This document shows positions 1 to 6,209 of a DNA stretch of 11,022 nt, one piece after another. A program made the position numbers and the translations under genes. This stretch comes from Armatimonadota bacterium (GTDB taxonomy: Bacteria > Armatimonadota > Zipacnadia > Zipacnadales > UBA11051). The notes under the pieces were generated by a model that was given only the letters and a program-made list of their open reading frames with translations, did no database searches and was not told the DNA's origin. The stretch lies in NCBI GenBank assembly GCA_003542955.1, contig DPJP01000502.1, positions 1-11,022 of the forward strand. Reading direction: 5' to 3'. Positions within the stretch are counted from its first letter, which is position 1; every line of letters begins with the position of its first letter.

Positions 1-352
1 GGAAGTAGAAGAATTCATAGCCGCCCGGCTCAGTCTCCTCCAGCGCGGCGTAGTACACCTCATCGGCGGTGATGGAGCGCTCCTCGCCCGGCGGAGTCCA
101 GCCGTAGCGGCCACCCAGCATGCAGAGGAAACGGGGCCGGCATTCATCGATGATCTCGCGACAGACCGAGAGCGCGTCCTGCTCGGAGGTCACGCCCCAG
201 CGGAGGTCGACATCGACCAGGTGCACGCGACGCTTGAGCAACTCCGCACGCAGGCGCGGGAAGACGAAGCGCACGAGGTGATCGCGCTCCGCCTGCATGT
301 CCTTGAAGGTCGAGCTGATGAAGACGCGTATTGTGCGCCAGCCTGCGGGCAT
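1..352 (-). CDS. DUF4062-domain protein, N-terminal part (runs off the left edge)
   Basis: I read 117 codons from an ATG at 352 with no stop before the window edge, so the C-terminal part is missing. The N terminus contains RVFISSTFKDMQAERDHLV (about residues 8-26), then VDVDLRWGVTSEQ and CREIIDECRPRFLCMLGGRY followed by GW. These are hallmarks of the DUF4062 domain. That domain starts eukaryotic NPHP3- and TEP1-type proteins and many bacterial proteins that continue into an AAA/NACHT-like NTPase and WD40 or TPR repeats. The start at 352 is preferred because GAGGTG lies five bases upstream. An in-frame ATG at 388 would add 12 residues but has a palindrome where a ribosome site should be. Function is unknown. 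A signalling or defence-type STAND protein is an inference from the family only, since the NTPase part is outside the window. Confidence 0.85.
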   Translation of the reverse strand, partial: MPAGWRTIRVFISSTFKDMQAERDHLVRFVFPRLRAELLKRRVHLVDVDLRWGVTSEQDALSVCREIIDECRPRFLCMLGGRYGWTPPGEERSITADEVYYAALEETEPGGYEFFYF

Positions 353-388
353 ATACACCTCGGTCTCGAGTGGTATCTGCAGGCACAT

Positions 389-407
389 GGGAAGGCCAGG
401 CCTTCCC
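389..407. repeat. Perfect inverted repeat upstream of the DUF4062 gene
   Basis: GGGAAGGCC and GGCCTTCCC flank a single central A, giving a perfect 9+1+9 palindrome. It ends 37 bases upstream of the chosen start codon at 352. It is not followed by a T tract on either strand, so it does not look like an intrinsic terminator. A one-base spacer suits a dimeric regulator's operator better than an RNA hairpin, although a hairpin with a slightly opened stem is possible. Confidence 0.55.
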
Positions 408-650
408 CCGAACGCCTTCCGCACGGGCCAGTCCCGCGAGGACGCGATGCGCAATGCGGGGGCCGGGCTCGGTCGCGCCTGGTACGACGCCGCCCCTCCC
501 TCGAGCGTCCCCTCCCCTACTTCCGCGCCCGCCGGTCGGCCGACCTTCCCGCCACGGCGAGATGTGGCTCGCCCCCGTGATGGTACCCGATCATGGGCCG
601 ACCTCGGGCGCTTCGGTACGGCTGAAGCGCACCTCGTGCAGCCCCTCCCC

Positions 651-669
651 GCAGGCTGCGAGAGCCCGC
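651..669 (-). terminator. Weak hairpin just after the GH4 stop codon
   Basis: On the minus strand, GCGGGCT and AGCCTGC form a seven-base-pair stem (one G-T pair) around a five-base loop. It starts one base after the TAG stop of the GH4 gene. No T tract follows (the next bases are G-rich), so it may be only a 3'-end stabilising hairpin or chance. Confidence 0.25.
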
Positions 670-670
670 G

Positions 671-1957
671 CTACTGAAACTCGGGCAGGTAGGCGGCCTG
701 CAGCGCGAGCATATCATCCAGCAGCGCGCGGGCGTTGCGGATGCTCTGCATGCACGGGTCCAGCAGCAGGGCCCGCAGCAGCAGGCGCTTCTCGCGCGTG
801 CGGTACGCCTCCGTCAGTGTGGCGACGATGTCACACTGCAGGCGCAGGTGCGCGGCAAAGGTCTCCGGCAGCGGGCCGACCGCGAGGGGCTCGATGCCGC
901 TGCGGCTGACGAGCGCGGGGACTTCGACGGCGGCGCTCTCGGGCAGGTTGTCGATCAGCGGGCCGGTGTTGAGCAGGTTGACGGCAGCGACCCGCATCGG
1001 CTCCTCCCGCTGCAGTGCGGCGATGACTGAGACGGCTATCTCGCCGCTGGGAGCGGCGACCTCGGCGATGGGCACCTCGCCCCGCAACACCCGTGCGATG
1101 ACGCTCTCGCCGGGCTGCTCGCCTGTGACGGGTCGGCTCTCCTGCCCGTAGTGCCACTTGCGCCCCGTGAACTCCTCGGCAAAGCCGAAGTACTCGCCGA
1201 TGTGATCGTCGGAGGGGTAGCTGAGAACATCATAGATGCGCGCAAGCTCGCGGTACAGCGGCGGCACATCGACGCTTTCGTCCTCCTGCACCATCTTGAG
1301 CATCCGCGGCATCTGCTCGCTGCCGTCGCAGGTGTCCTTGATGCTGAGCGCGCAGAAGATGTGGTTCAGACCGGCACTCGTCAGCTCGATATGCTCCTCG
1401 GGGATCTCGAGCAGGCGGGCGGCAAGGCGCTGCAGGCCGAAGACGCCGTGGCACAGGCCGATTGCCCTGACCCCGGTCAGGTGCAGGATCGTGTGGAGCA
1501 CGCGCGCCTCGGGGTTGGTGAAGTTCAGTAACAGGGCATCCGGGCAAAGGCGCTCGATGTCGCGACAGATGGGGATGATCAGCTGGAAGCTGCGCAGGGC
1601 GTGGAAGAGCGCGCCGGGGCCGCCGTTCTCGCCCAGCACGTGCTTCACCCCATAGGCCTGAGGGACGCGGAAATCCTGCTCCCACAGAGCCATGCGCTGG
1701 ATGCTGACGGCGGTGATGACGAAGTCGGCGCCGGGGAGAGCCTCGGTGCGGTCGGTGGTGCTGGTGATGGTCGCCGTGCTGCCGTTGTGGTCTTTGAGCA
1801 GCCCGGCGAACCGGGTCATGATGTCGAGGGCCTGCGGGTTGAGGTCGACGAGGCAGACCTCGAGGTCGGCGAGACCGCGTGCGGGCTCTCCGAGCAGATC
1901 CGCGAGGACGCCGCGCCCGAAGCTGTTGCTGCCTGCGCCGATGACGACGATCTTCAT
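671..1957 (-). CDS. Glycoside hydrolase family 4 enzyme (alpha-galactosidase/alpha-glucosidase-like)
   Basis: A 428-residue protein. GH4 enzymes cleave glycosides by an NAD- and Mn2+-dependent oxidation, elimination and reduction mechanism in the cytoplasm. The N terminus MKIVVIGAGSNSFGRG is the Rossmann NAD-binding turn. GADFVITAVS (about 76-85) and NFTNPEARV (Asn148 in the NP pair) are family landmarks. GLCHG (Cys169, His170) and GLNH (Asn198, His199) fit the metal-binding and catalytic Cys/His set. The length is normal for the family. The frame stays open 32 codons further upstream, but that part is low-complexity Arg/Pro/Gly, and the domain begins exactly at the ATG at 1957, with AGGGAG nine bases before it. 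The substrate (alpha-galactoside, glucoside or galacturonide) cannot be read from the sequence. It lies 92 bases behind the hepT-like gene on the same strand, with no sugar transporter or regulator in view. Confidence 0.9.
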   Translation of the reverse strand: MKIVVIGAGSNSFGRGVLADLLGEPARGLADLEVCLVDLNPQALDIMTRFAGLLKDHNGSTATITSTTDRTEALPGADFVITAVSIQRMALWEQDFRVPQAYGVKHVLGENGGPGALFHALRSFQLIIPICRDIERLCPDALLLNFTNPEARVLHTILHLTGVRAIGLCHGVFGLQRLAARLLEIPEEHIELTSAGLNHIFCALSIKDTCDGSEQMPRMLKMVQEDESVDVPPLYRELARIYDVLSYPSDDHIGEYFGFAEEFTGRKWHYGQESRPVTGEQPGESVIARVLRGEVPIAEVAAPSGEIAVSVIAALQREEPMRVAAVNLLNTGPLIDNLPESAAVEVPALVSRSGIEPLAVGPLPETFAAHLRLQCDIVATLTEAYRTREKRLLLRALLLDPCMQSIRNARALLDDMLALQAAYLPEFQ

Positions 1958-2049
1958 GTGAGTCAACTCCCTGTGGTGAGGCAACTCCGGTCTGTCGCCG
2001 TGCCGGGCTGCCGGGCGTGCGGGGCCGGGCCCGGTCTTCGCGGCGCCCG

Positions 2050-2511
2050 TCATCCCGGATCGGTGTCAGCAAGGAAGCGTTCGAGACTCTGCTGCAGTGA
2101 TGCGAGAGTCTCATCGCAGTGAAGGGCCAACTCCTGCATTTTGTCCCAGCGGAGGTCAAACGTATAGGAGTGCCGGAACACGTGACGGAAGGCCAGGTAG
2201 AGGTGTAACCTGTCTCGAAGCTCACTGTCGATGACGCGTGACCGAGCTTTCGTGATCGACGCCATCTGTTCGAGGAGCTGCCTGTGCCAGGTGTCGCCCT
2301 GGGGCAACTCCTCGTTGTTTTCAACGGCAACCCTCTTGAGCAAGTTCTCGACGCCGTTGTAGAAGGAATGCAGCATGGCGGCCAGCGCCGCAAGCTCGAC
2401 GGCGTCGGGGCCAGCCGACCTGCACCGCTCAATCAGGGGCCGGTACGTGCCCAGCAGTTGCTCGAGCTGCTCGAAGGCCAGCCTGACTTGCGCCGCCAGC
2501 CTATCCGACAC
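2050..2511 (-). CDS. hepT: HEPN-domain toxin of an MNT/HEPN toxin-antitoxin pair (HepT-like)
   Basis: A 153-residue, all-helical-looking protein. HEPN toxins of this kind are ribonucleases. The key motif RX4HXY is intact near the C terminus as RHVFRHSY (Arg109, His114, Tyr116), embedded in HLYLAFRHVFRHSYTF. In the characterised HepT/MntA system the MNT partner AMPylates the motif tyrosine and so silences the nuclease. The start codon is GTG, and the first 11 bases overlap the end of the upstream MNT gene, which implies translational coupling. The ribosome site is weak (a run of G about nine bases upstream), which also fits coupling. By eye, base composition here is about 57-58% GC in sampled lines, below the roughly 65-70% of pilB, consistent with a mobile module. 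The intact motif suggests the toxin is functional. Confidence 0.88.
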   Translation of the reverse strand: MSDRLAAQVRLAFEQLEQLLGTYRPLIERCRSAGPDAVELAALAAMLHSFYNGVENLLKRVAVENNEELPQGDTWHRQLLEQMASITKARSRVIDSELRDRLHLYLAFRHVFRHSYTFDLRWDKMQELALHCDETLASLQQSLERFLADTDPG

Positions 2512-2797
2512 GTTGCAGGTCCCCCTCCGACTTCAGATAGCGAGTGAACGGCGTGTCATCGTCGAGGTCGACAAGACTGAGAGGCCGATCGAGTTCGGCC
2601 GACGCCAGAGCCATGGCCTGAAAGAACCGTTCCGGCGGCAGGCCGGCGATGGCCAGATCAATATCGGAGCCATATCGGAGACGTCCCGATGCTGCCGAGC
2701 CAAACAGGTATACCTCGGTAGCCCCCGCATCGCGGAGTACTTGTGCGGCACGCTGAACTGCCGCATATTCAGCTTCGCTCAGAGCTTGCGAGGCCAT
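2501..2797 (-). CDS. mntA: MNT-domain minimal nucleotidyltransferase antitoxin (MntA-like)
   Basis: A 98-residue protein with the minimal nucleotidyltransferase fold. The motif GSX10DXD is present as Gly33-Ser34, then Asp45 and Asp47 in FGSAASGRLRYGSDIDLAI, and Asp77 in SLVDLDD is a likely third metal-binding carboxylate. In studied pairs this enzyme transfers AMP from ATP to a tyrosine of the HEPN partner, which neutralises it. I chose the ATG at 2797 because GGAGG lies six bases upstream. The frame stays open to 2902, but that part overlaps the end of pilB and reads as pilB's shadow. The gene starts 25 bases after the pilB stop and overlaps the HEPN gene by 11 bases, in antitoxin-then-toxin order. 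Sampled GC is around 60-63%, slightly below the neighbours. Confidence 0.9.
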   Translation of the reverse strand: MASQALSEAEYAAVQRAAQVLRDAGATEVYLFGSAASGRLRYGSDIDLAIAGLPPERFFQAMALASAELDRPLSLVDLDDDTPFTRYLKSEGDLQRVG

Positions 2798-2822
2798 GAT
2801 GCCCCTCCAGTGGACTCCTGGT

Positions 2823-4652
2823 TCACACCTCGTCGCCGCCGAAGATGATACCGGCGACCTCGTGCGCGCTGGTGATGCCTGCGTTGATCTTGGCCAGCCC
2901 ATCGTAGCGCAGGCTGCGCATGCCGGCCTTGAGTGCGATTCGGCGTAACTCGGAGGCGTCTGAGCCGGCCACGATCGCCTGTCGTATCTGCGGGTTCATG
3001 AGCAACAACTCATAGAGCGCCACACGGCCGCTGTAGCCGGTGTTGCGGCAGTACTGGCAGCCGCGCGCGCGGTGGAACTGGACGTTGGCCGCCTGCTCCT
3101 TGCTGAGCATAAGGCTCTCGAGCTCGATATCGGTCGGCTCGCAGGTCTCGCGGCAGCGCTTGCAGAGCCGCCGCACCAGCCGCTGGGCGAGCACCCCGAT
3201 CAGCGACGAGGCCGTGATGTAGGGCGGAATGCCGATGTCGACCAGGCGGGTGGCGGCGGAGGGGGCGTCGTTGGTGTGCAGGGTCGAGAGCACGAGGTGA
3301 CCGGTCAGGGATGCCCTGAAGGCCATCTGGGCCGTGTCCTCATCGCGGATTTCACCGATGAGGATGACATCGGGGTCCTGGCGGAGGATGCTGCGGAGCG
3401 CGGTGGCGAAGGTCAGGTCGACGGCCTCGTGCACCCGCACCTGGTTGAGCCCCTCGACCTCGTACTCGATGGGGTCCTCGACGGTGGTGATGTTCTTGGT
3501 GTCGTCATTGAGCGAGTGCAGGGAGGCGTAGAGCGTGGTTGTCTTCCCGCTGCCGGTGGGGCCGGTGACGAGGATCATCCCCTGCCGCTTCTGGATGAGT
3601 TGCTCGAAGTCCTTCTGGGTGTCGGGCCGGAAGCCGAGCTGGTTGAGCGAGACCAAGGTCCGCGATTTGTCCAGGATGCGCATGACGGCCTTCTCGCCCC
3701 AGTAGGTAGGGAGCGTCGAGACGCGCAGGTCGATGGGGCGCTCGTCAACGATGGTTGCGAAGCGGCCGTCCTGTGGCTTGCGGGTCTCGGCGATATCCTC
3801 GCCCGCGAGGATCTTGATGCGTGAGAGGACGAAACGATGCATGTCGGTGGGCAGAGTCGTGATGACGCTGAGTTGCCCGTCCAGGCGGTAGCGGACGCTT
3901 ACGTGCTCGCCACGCGGCTCGATGTGCACGTCGGACGCGCCCATGCGGACGGCATCCTTGAGGATCTCCTGGACGATCCTGACAACCGGCGCCTGGTTGA
4001 GCATGTCCGTGAGCGAGTCGTCGACGCCCTCGGCGAGGTCGCCGACAACGGATGCGCCAAGGTCGCGCGTGTCGGCCATCTTGACCTTCGAGCGCGCCTG
4101 CGTCGAGTAGAAGACCTCGATGGCCTTGGTGAGTTCCTCCTCGTCGACCTCGATGGGCTCGACGCGCTTGCCGGTGCGGCTGCGGACCTCATCCATGGCG
4201 AAGACATCGGTGGCATCGGCCATCGCGACCAGGATGCGATCCTGGCTGACCTGAATAGGCAGGATCGTGTACCGCTCGGCGACGGAGCGTGGGACGCTCT
4301 GGAGCGCCTCCGGGTCAACCTCATAGTCGTCGAGAGTGGCCTTACCCGGCGTGCGCTTGCGTGTTCGCGGAGGCGCCGGTGAGGGATCTTCGGTGATCGG
4401 CGCGTCGGCAGCCTCGAAGGTGACGCTGTTCTCGGGCACGGCATTGTCGTCGATCTCCGGCTCGTCGTCGGCCATGACCTCAGTTGCGCGGGCGATGTCG
4501 TGCGCCGAGACCATGCCGGAGGAGAGCAGCGCCTGGACGAGGTTCTGTCCGCCCGCTTCCTGCATCTCGCGGGCCTGCTGGATCTCCGCATCCGAGATAA
4601 CGCCAATCTGCACGAGGGCCTTGGCCAGTCGCTCATCGCTTGGTGAGGGCAT
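2823..4652 (-). CDS. pilB: Type IV pilus assembly / type II secretion ATPase (PilB/GspE family)
   Basis: A 609-residue hexameric ATPase of the cytoplasmic membrane face that powers pilus extension or pseudopilus assembly. An N-terminal MshEN-like helical domain (about 1-62) is followed by an acidic and proline-rich linker (about 63-110), a second N-domain (about 115-185) and the ATPase core. Visible motifs are Walker A GPTGSGKT (364-371), the Asp box EDPIEY (392-397), Walker B DVILIGEIRD (428-437), and the His box TGHLVLSTLHTN (450-461). Two CxxC pairs (Cys497/500 and Cys532/535) form the zinc site typical of PilB/GspE and absent from PilT. I chose the ATG at 4652 because AAGGAG sits eight bases upstream. 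A GTG nine bases earlier would overlap the space after that site. No pilT, full-length pilC or pilin gene is beside it. A half-size GspF-like gene lies divergently upstream. PilB versus GspE cannot be settled from this window. Confidence 0.95.
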   Translation of the reverse strand: MPSPSDERLAKALVQIGVISDAEIQQAREMQEAGGQNLVQALLSSGMVSAHDIARATEVMADDEPEIDDNAVPENSVTFEAADAPITEDPSPAPPRTRKRTPGKATLDDYEVDPEALQSVPRSVAERYTILPIQVSQDRILVAMADATDVFAMDEVRSRTGKRVEPIEVDEEELTKAIEVFYSTQARSKVKMADTRDLGASVVGDLAEGVDDSLTDMLNQAPVVRIVQEILKDAVRMGASDVHIEPRGEHVSVRYRLDGQLSVITTLPTDMHRFVLSRIKILAGEDIAETRKPQDGRFATIVDERPIDLRVSTLPTYWGEKAVMRILDKSRTLVSLNQLGFRPDTQKDFEQLIQKRQGMILVTGPTGSGKTTTLYASLHSLNDDTKNITTVEDPIEYEVEGLNQVRVHEAVDLTFATALRSILRQDPDVILIGEIRDEDTAQMAFRASLTGHLVLSTLHTNDAPSAATRLVDIGIPPYITASSLIGVLAQRLVRRLCKRCRETCEPTDIELESLMLSKEQAANVQFHRARGCQYCRNTGYSGRVALYELLLMNPQIRQAIVAGSDASELRRIALKAGMRSLRYDGLAKINAGITSAHEVAGIIFGGDEV

Positions 4653-4730
4653 CCGGAACACTCCTTGATGGCGGGTCGGCGGGGGGCGTCCCGCAGACGC
4701 GTCGATATTGGGTGGCCGCCCATCTTGCCG

Positions 4731-4746
4731 GGGTATCGGGATACCC
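4731..4746. repeat. Inverted repeat in the pilB / gspF-like divergent region
   Basis: GGGTATC and GATACCC are arranged as perfect 7-base arms around GG. It lies about 80 bases upstream of the pilB start and about 75 bases upstream of the -35 box of the divergent gene. It could be an operator shared by both genes. No T tract follows. Short arms in GC-rich DNA can arise by chance. Confidence 0.35.
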
Positions 4747-4820
4747 GCAGGGGCGGTCCGGCGGGCGGCGCGGCTTCGTGAGCCGGCAGATCACGGCGCT
4801 TCGGGCGCGCCCGGCACGCG

Positions 4821-4850
4821 TTGACTTGCCCGGATTCGCTCTGCTATACT
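4821..4850 (+). promoter_or_regulatory. Sigma-70 type promoter of the GspF-like gene
   Basis: TTGACT at 4821-4826 and TATACT at 4845-4850 are separated by 18 bases. Both boxes stand out from the GC-rich surroundings. Transcription would start near 4857, leaving a leader of about 87 bases before the GTG start at 4944. Confidence 0.75.
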
Positions 4851-4943
4851 CGACCGGGTACGTCGTTGTGCCTGATATTCTACGCCGCCTGAGTCGACTC
4901 CTTGCCGATTCACCCATACCGAGGCATCCGGAGGTTGGATCAA

Positions 4944-5513
4944 GTGAGCAGGAACGAGCCGGGCCTGACCAACAGCGAACTCGCCGCCTTCTGCCGCCAA
5001 TTCTCCAGTCTGATGCACGCGCAGATCAACGTCCTTGATATCTTCGACTCGCTCAAGGAGCAGTCAGACAGCGCGTTGCTGCGCGAAATCGTCGACAGCG
5101 TTCGCCATGATGTCGAGAACGGGCGGAGCATGGCGACGGCGTTCGGGCGCTACCCCAACTGCTTCTCACCGTTCTTCGTGTCGATGATCCGCCAGGGCGA
5201 GCTCGAGGGCGAGATGGACCGGGTGCTCGACGACCTGGCAACCCACTTCGCCTCCCGGATCGACGAGACTGCGGACATCACCACGCGCGAGTTCCCGGGC
5301 TTCGACTGGGAGCGCGCGATCACCCTGCTGGTATGGGTGTTCACCTGGGTGACGGCGCTGGTGGCGACATGCGCACTGGGCTCGGGCCTGATCTGGTATG
5401 CCACGGGTGACCGGGGCCTGCCCGGCGATCCGGGCGCGAATATCCTCATCTTCATCGGCGTTGTGCTGCTGCTGGGCGTGATCCTGTTCGCTCGCGGGCG
5501 CAGGAAGGTGTAG
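4944..5513 (+). CDS. Half-size PilC/GspF-like membrane protein (single T2SSF domain)
   Basis: A 189-residue protein with one type II secretion F domain. Residues about 13-102 match the first cytoplasmic GspF/PilC repeat: LAAFCRQFSSLMHAQ, NGRSMATAF, and the typical CFSPFFVSMIRQGELEGEMD followed by LATHF. Two hydrophobic stretches follow (about 126-153 and 166-184), separated by a Gly/Pro-rich loop, and the tail ends RGRRKV on the likely cytoplasmic side. A normal PilC is about 400 residues with two such repeats and three membrane segments, so the second repeat is absent. I see no frameshifted remainder downstream. I chose the GTG at 4944 because GGAGG lies nine bases upstream; the open frame reaches 4902 but has no ribosome site there. 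It is divergent from pilB and could be a platform subunit that works as a dimer, or a reduced accessory protein. Confidence 0.85.
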   Translation: MSRNEPGLTNSELAAFCRQFSSLMHAQINVLDIFDSLKEQSDSALLREIVDSVRHDVENGRSMATAFGRYPNCFSPFFVSMIRQGELEGEMDRVLDDLATHFASRIDETADITTREFPGFDWERAITLLVWVFTWVTALVATCALGSGLIWYATGDRGLPGDPGANILIFIGVVLLLGVILFARGRRKV

Positions 5514-5709
5514 GCGCATCAGGACGCGGCATCCCCGTGTCCAACCTCGGAGACAATGTGGCGGTTGCGGCCGGCGTGGGCGACTGCAGCCGTGATCTAC
5601 CCCCCTGCTTGCGGCCCTGCAGCGGCCACCAGCTCGGGCAACTCCCAGGCGACACTCGATCGACTGAAACCCATGTATGTTACTCGCTCAGCAGGCGTGC
5701 AGGCTGGTA

Positions 5710-5738
5710 TTGACTTGCCGGGTGGGTTCTTGTATAGT
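5710..5738 (+). promoter_or_regulatory. Sigma-70 type promoter of the small basic protein gene
   Basis: TTGACT at 5710-5715 and TATAGT at 5733-5738 are 17 bases apart, an ideal spacing. Transcription would start near 5745, immediately before the GGAGG at 5749-5753, giving a very short leader. The -35 region TTGACTTGCC is identical over ten bases to that of the promoter at 4821. Confidence 0.8.
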
Positions 5739-5762
5739 TACGGTCCCTGGAGGTTATAGACT

Positions 5763-5930
5763 ATGCGCAAGCTCGATTTCGACCGCTTTGCCCAGTGGGA
5801 CAGGACCGCCCTGCTCGAACTGGGAGATACAATCGAAGAGCAGATCCGCCGCGAGGCCGAAGAGAAGAAGGCCGAAGAGACGAAGAAGGCCCGCAAGAAG
5901 CGCAAGAAGCGCGCTGCCGCGGCCCGCTAG
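5763..5930 (+). CDS. Small basic protein of unknown function (55 residues)
   Basis: An ATG at 5763, nine bases after GGAGG, opens a 55-residue frame ending in TAG. It begins MRKLDFDRFAQWDRTALLEL, continues with an amphipathic charged helix (GDTIEEQIRREAEEKKAEE), and ends in a Lys/Arg/Ala tail (KKARKKRKKRAAAAR). There is no signal peptide or membrane segment. The consensus-like promoter, a strong ribosome site and correct spacing make it a credible gene despite its size. The C-terminal tail resembles basic nucleic-acid-binding tails of small chromatin or ribosome-associated proteins, but I recognise no family and propose no function. It lies 85 bases before the tRNA gene, and transcripts could read into that tRNA. 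Confidence 0.7.
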   Translation: MRKLDFDRFAQWDRTALLELGDTIEEQIRREAEEKKAEETKKARKKRKKRAAAAR

Positions 5931-5944
5931 GTGACCACCGGCCG

Positions 5945-5997
5945 GCCCGCCCGCATGGCTGTGACAGGCGAGGGCGCTTGTCCTGCTCGCGGCGGGC
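5945..5997 (+). other. Nested hairpin between the small gene and the tRNA
   Basis: Outer arms GCCCGCC (5945-5951) and GGCGGGC (5991-5997) enclose inner arms GCGAG (5968-5972) and CTCGC (5986-5990), and the two right arms are directly adjacent. No T tract follows. It could slow or end transcription after the small gene, or mark a processing point before the tRNA, but short GC-rich arms make chance likely. Confidence 0.3.
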
Positions 5998-6015
5998 GCG
6001 GCATCAGGAACGGGT

Positions 6016-6092
6016 GGCGGGGTAGCTCAGATGGTCAGAGCGCGCGGTTCATACCCGCGTCGTCGGGGGTTCAAATCCCTCCCCCGCTACCA
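6016..6092 (+). tRNA. tRNA with anticodon CAT (elongator Met type)
   Basis: A 77-base cloverleaf with CCA encoded. The acceptor GGCGGGG pairs with CCCCGCT, the D stem is GCTC/GAGC, and the anticodon stem CGCGG/CCGCG carries loop TTCATAC (CAT at 6050-6052). The T stem GGGGG/CCCTC carries loop TTCAAAT. It lacks the initiator marks: there is no C1-A72 mismatch and no run of three G-C pairs at the base of the anticodon stem. Elongator tRNA-Met is therefore likely, although a tRNA-Ile read after lysidine modification of C34 also has a CAT gene anticodon. Position 1-72 is a G-U pair, which is unusual. Confidence 0.95.
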
Positions 6093-6121
6093 ACCTTTCC
6101 GACCCAGTGAGAGATGAAGCG

Positions 6122-6145
6122 ACGACGGGTAGCCGCCCGTCGTTT
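6122..6145 (+). terminator. Hairpin terminator candidate after the tRNA
   Basis: ACGACGGG (6122-6129) and CCCGTCGT (6136-6143) form a perfect eight-base-pair stem around loop TAGCCG, ending in TTT (6143-6145). The T tract is short. Its place 30 bases after the tRNA and before accB fits the end of the tRNA transcript. Confidence 0.5.
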
Positions 6146-6209
6146 CGACTGTGTCTGGAGGGTTTTGCACGGGTCACCTTCGGCCGCGACAGGGAAAGCG
6201 AGCGCTGTG

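Larger units (their letters stand above)
353..670. other. Non-coding stretch between the DUF4062 gene and the GH4 gene
   Basis: About 320 bases without a believable coding region. Short open frames here are arginine- and proline-rich translations typical of GC-rich non-coding DNA. The stretch holds the palindrome at 389-407 and a weak hairpin at 651-669. I see no clear promoter for the DUF4062 gene on the minus strand and no remnant of a recognisable gene. Confidence 0.6.

Noticed and set aside
517..717. 66-residue minus-strand open frame beside the GH4 stop
   Set aside because: It overlaps the GH4 3' end, has no ribosome site, and its composition is that of GC-rich non-coding DNA.
1958..2053. 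N-terminal extension of the GH4 frame by 32 residues
   Set aside because: The extension is low-complexity Arg/Pro/Gly and would begin at the end of the HEPN gene. The NAD-binding domain starts exactly at the ATG at 1957, which has a ribosome site.
1230..2432. 400-residue minus-strand open frame across GH4 and HEPN
   Set aside because: It is an out-of-frame shadow of the GH4 gene, rich in Arg, Pro and His with no domain.
3072..3824. 250-residue plus-strand open frame opposite pilB
   Set aside because: It is the antisense shadow of the pilB ATPase core, with Gly/Asp/Glu-rich translation and no motif. All PilB motifs are on the minus strand.
5556..5759. 67-residue frame before the small basic protein
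   Set aside because: It runs through the promoter at 5710-5738, lacks a ribosome site and has no recognisable features.
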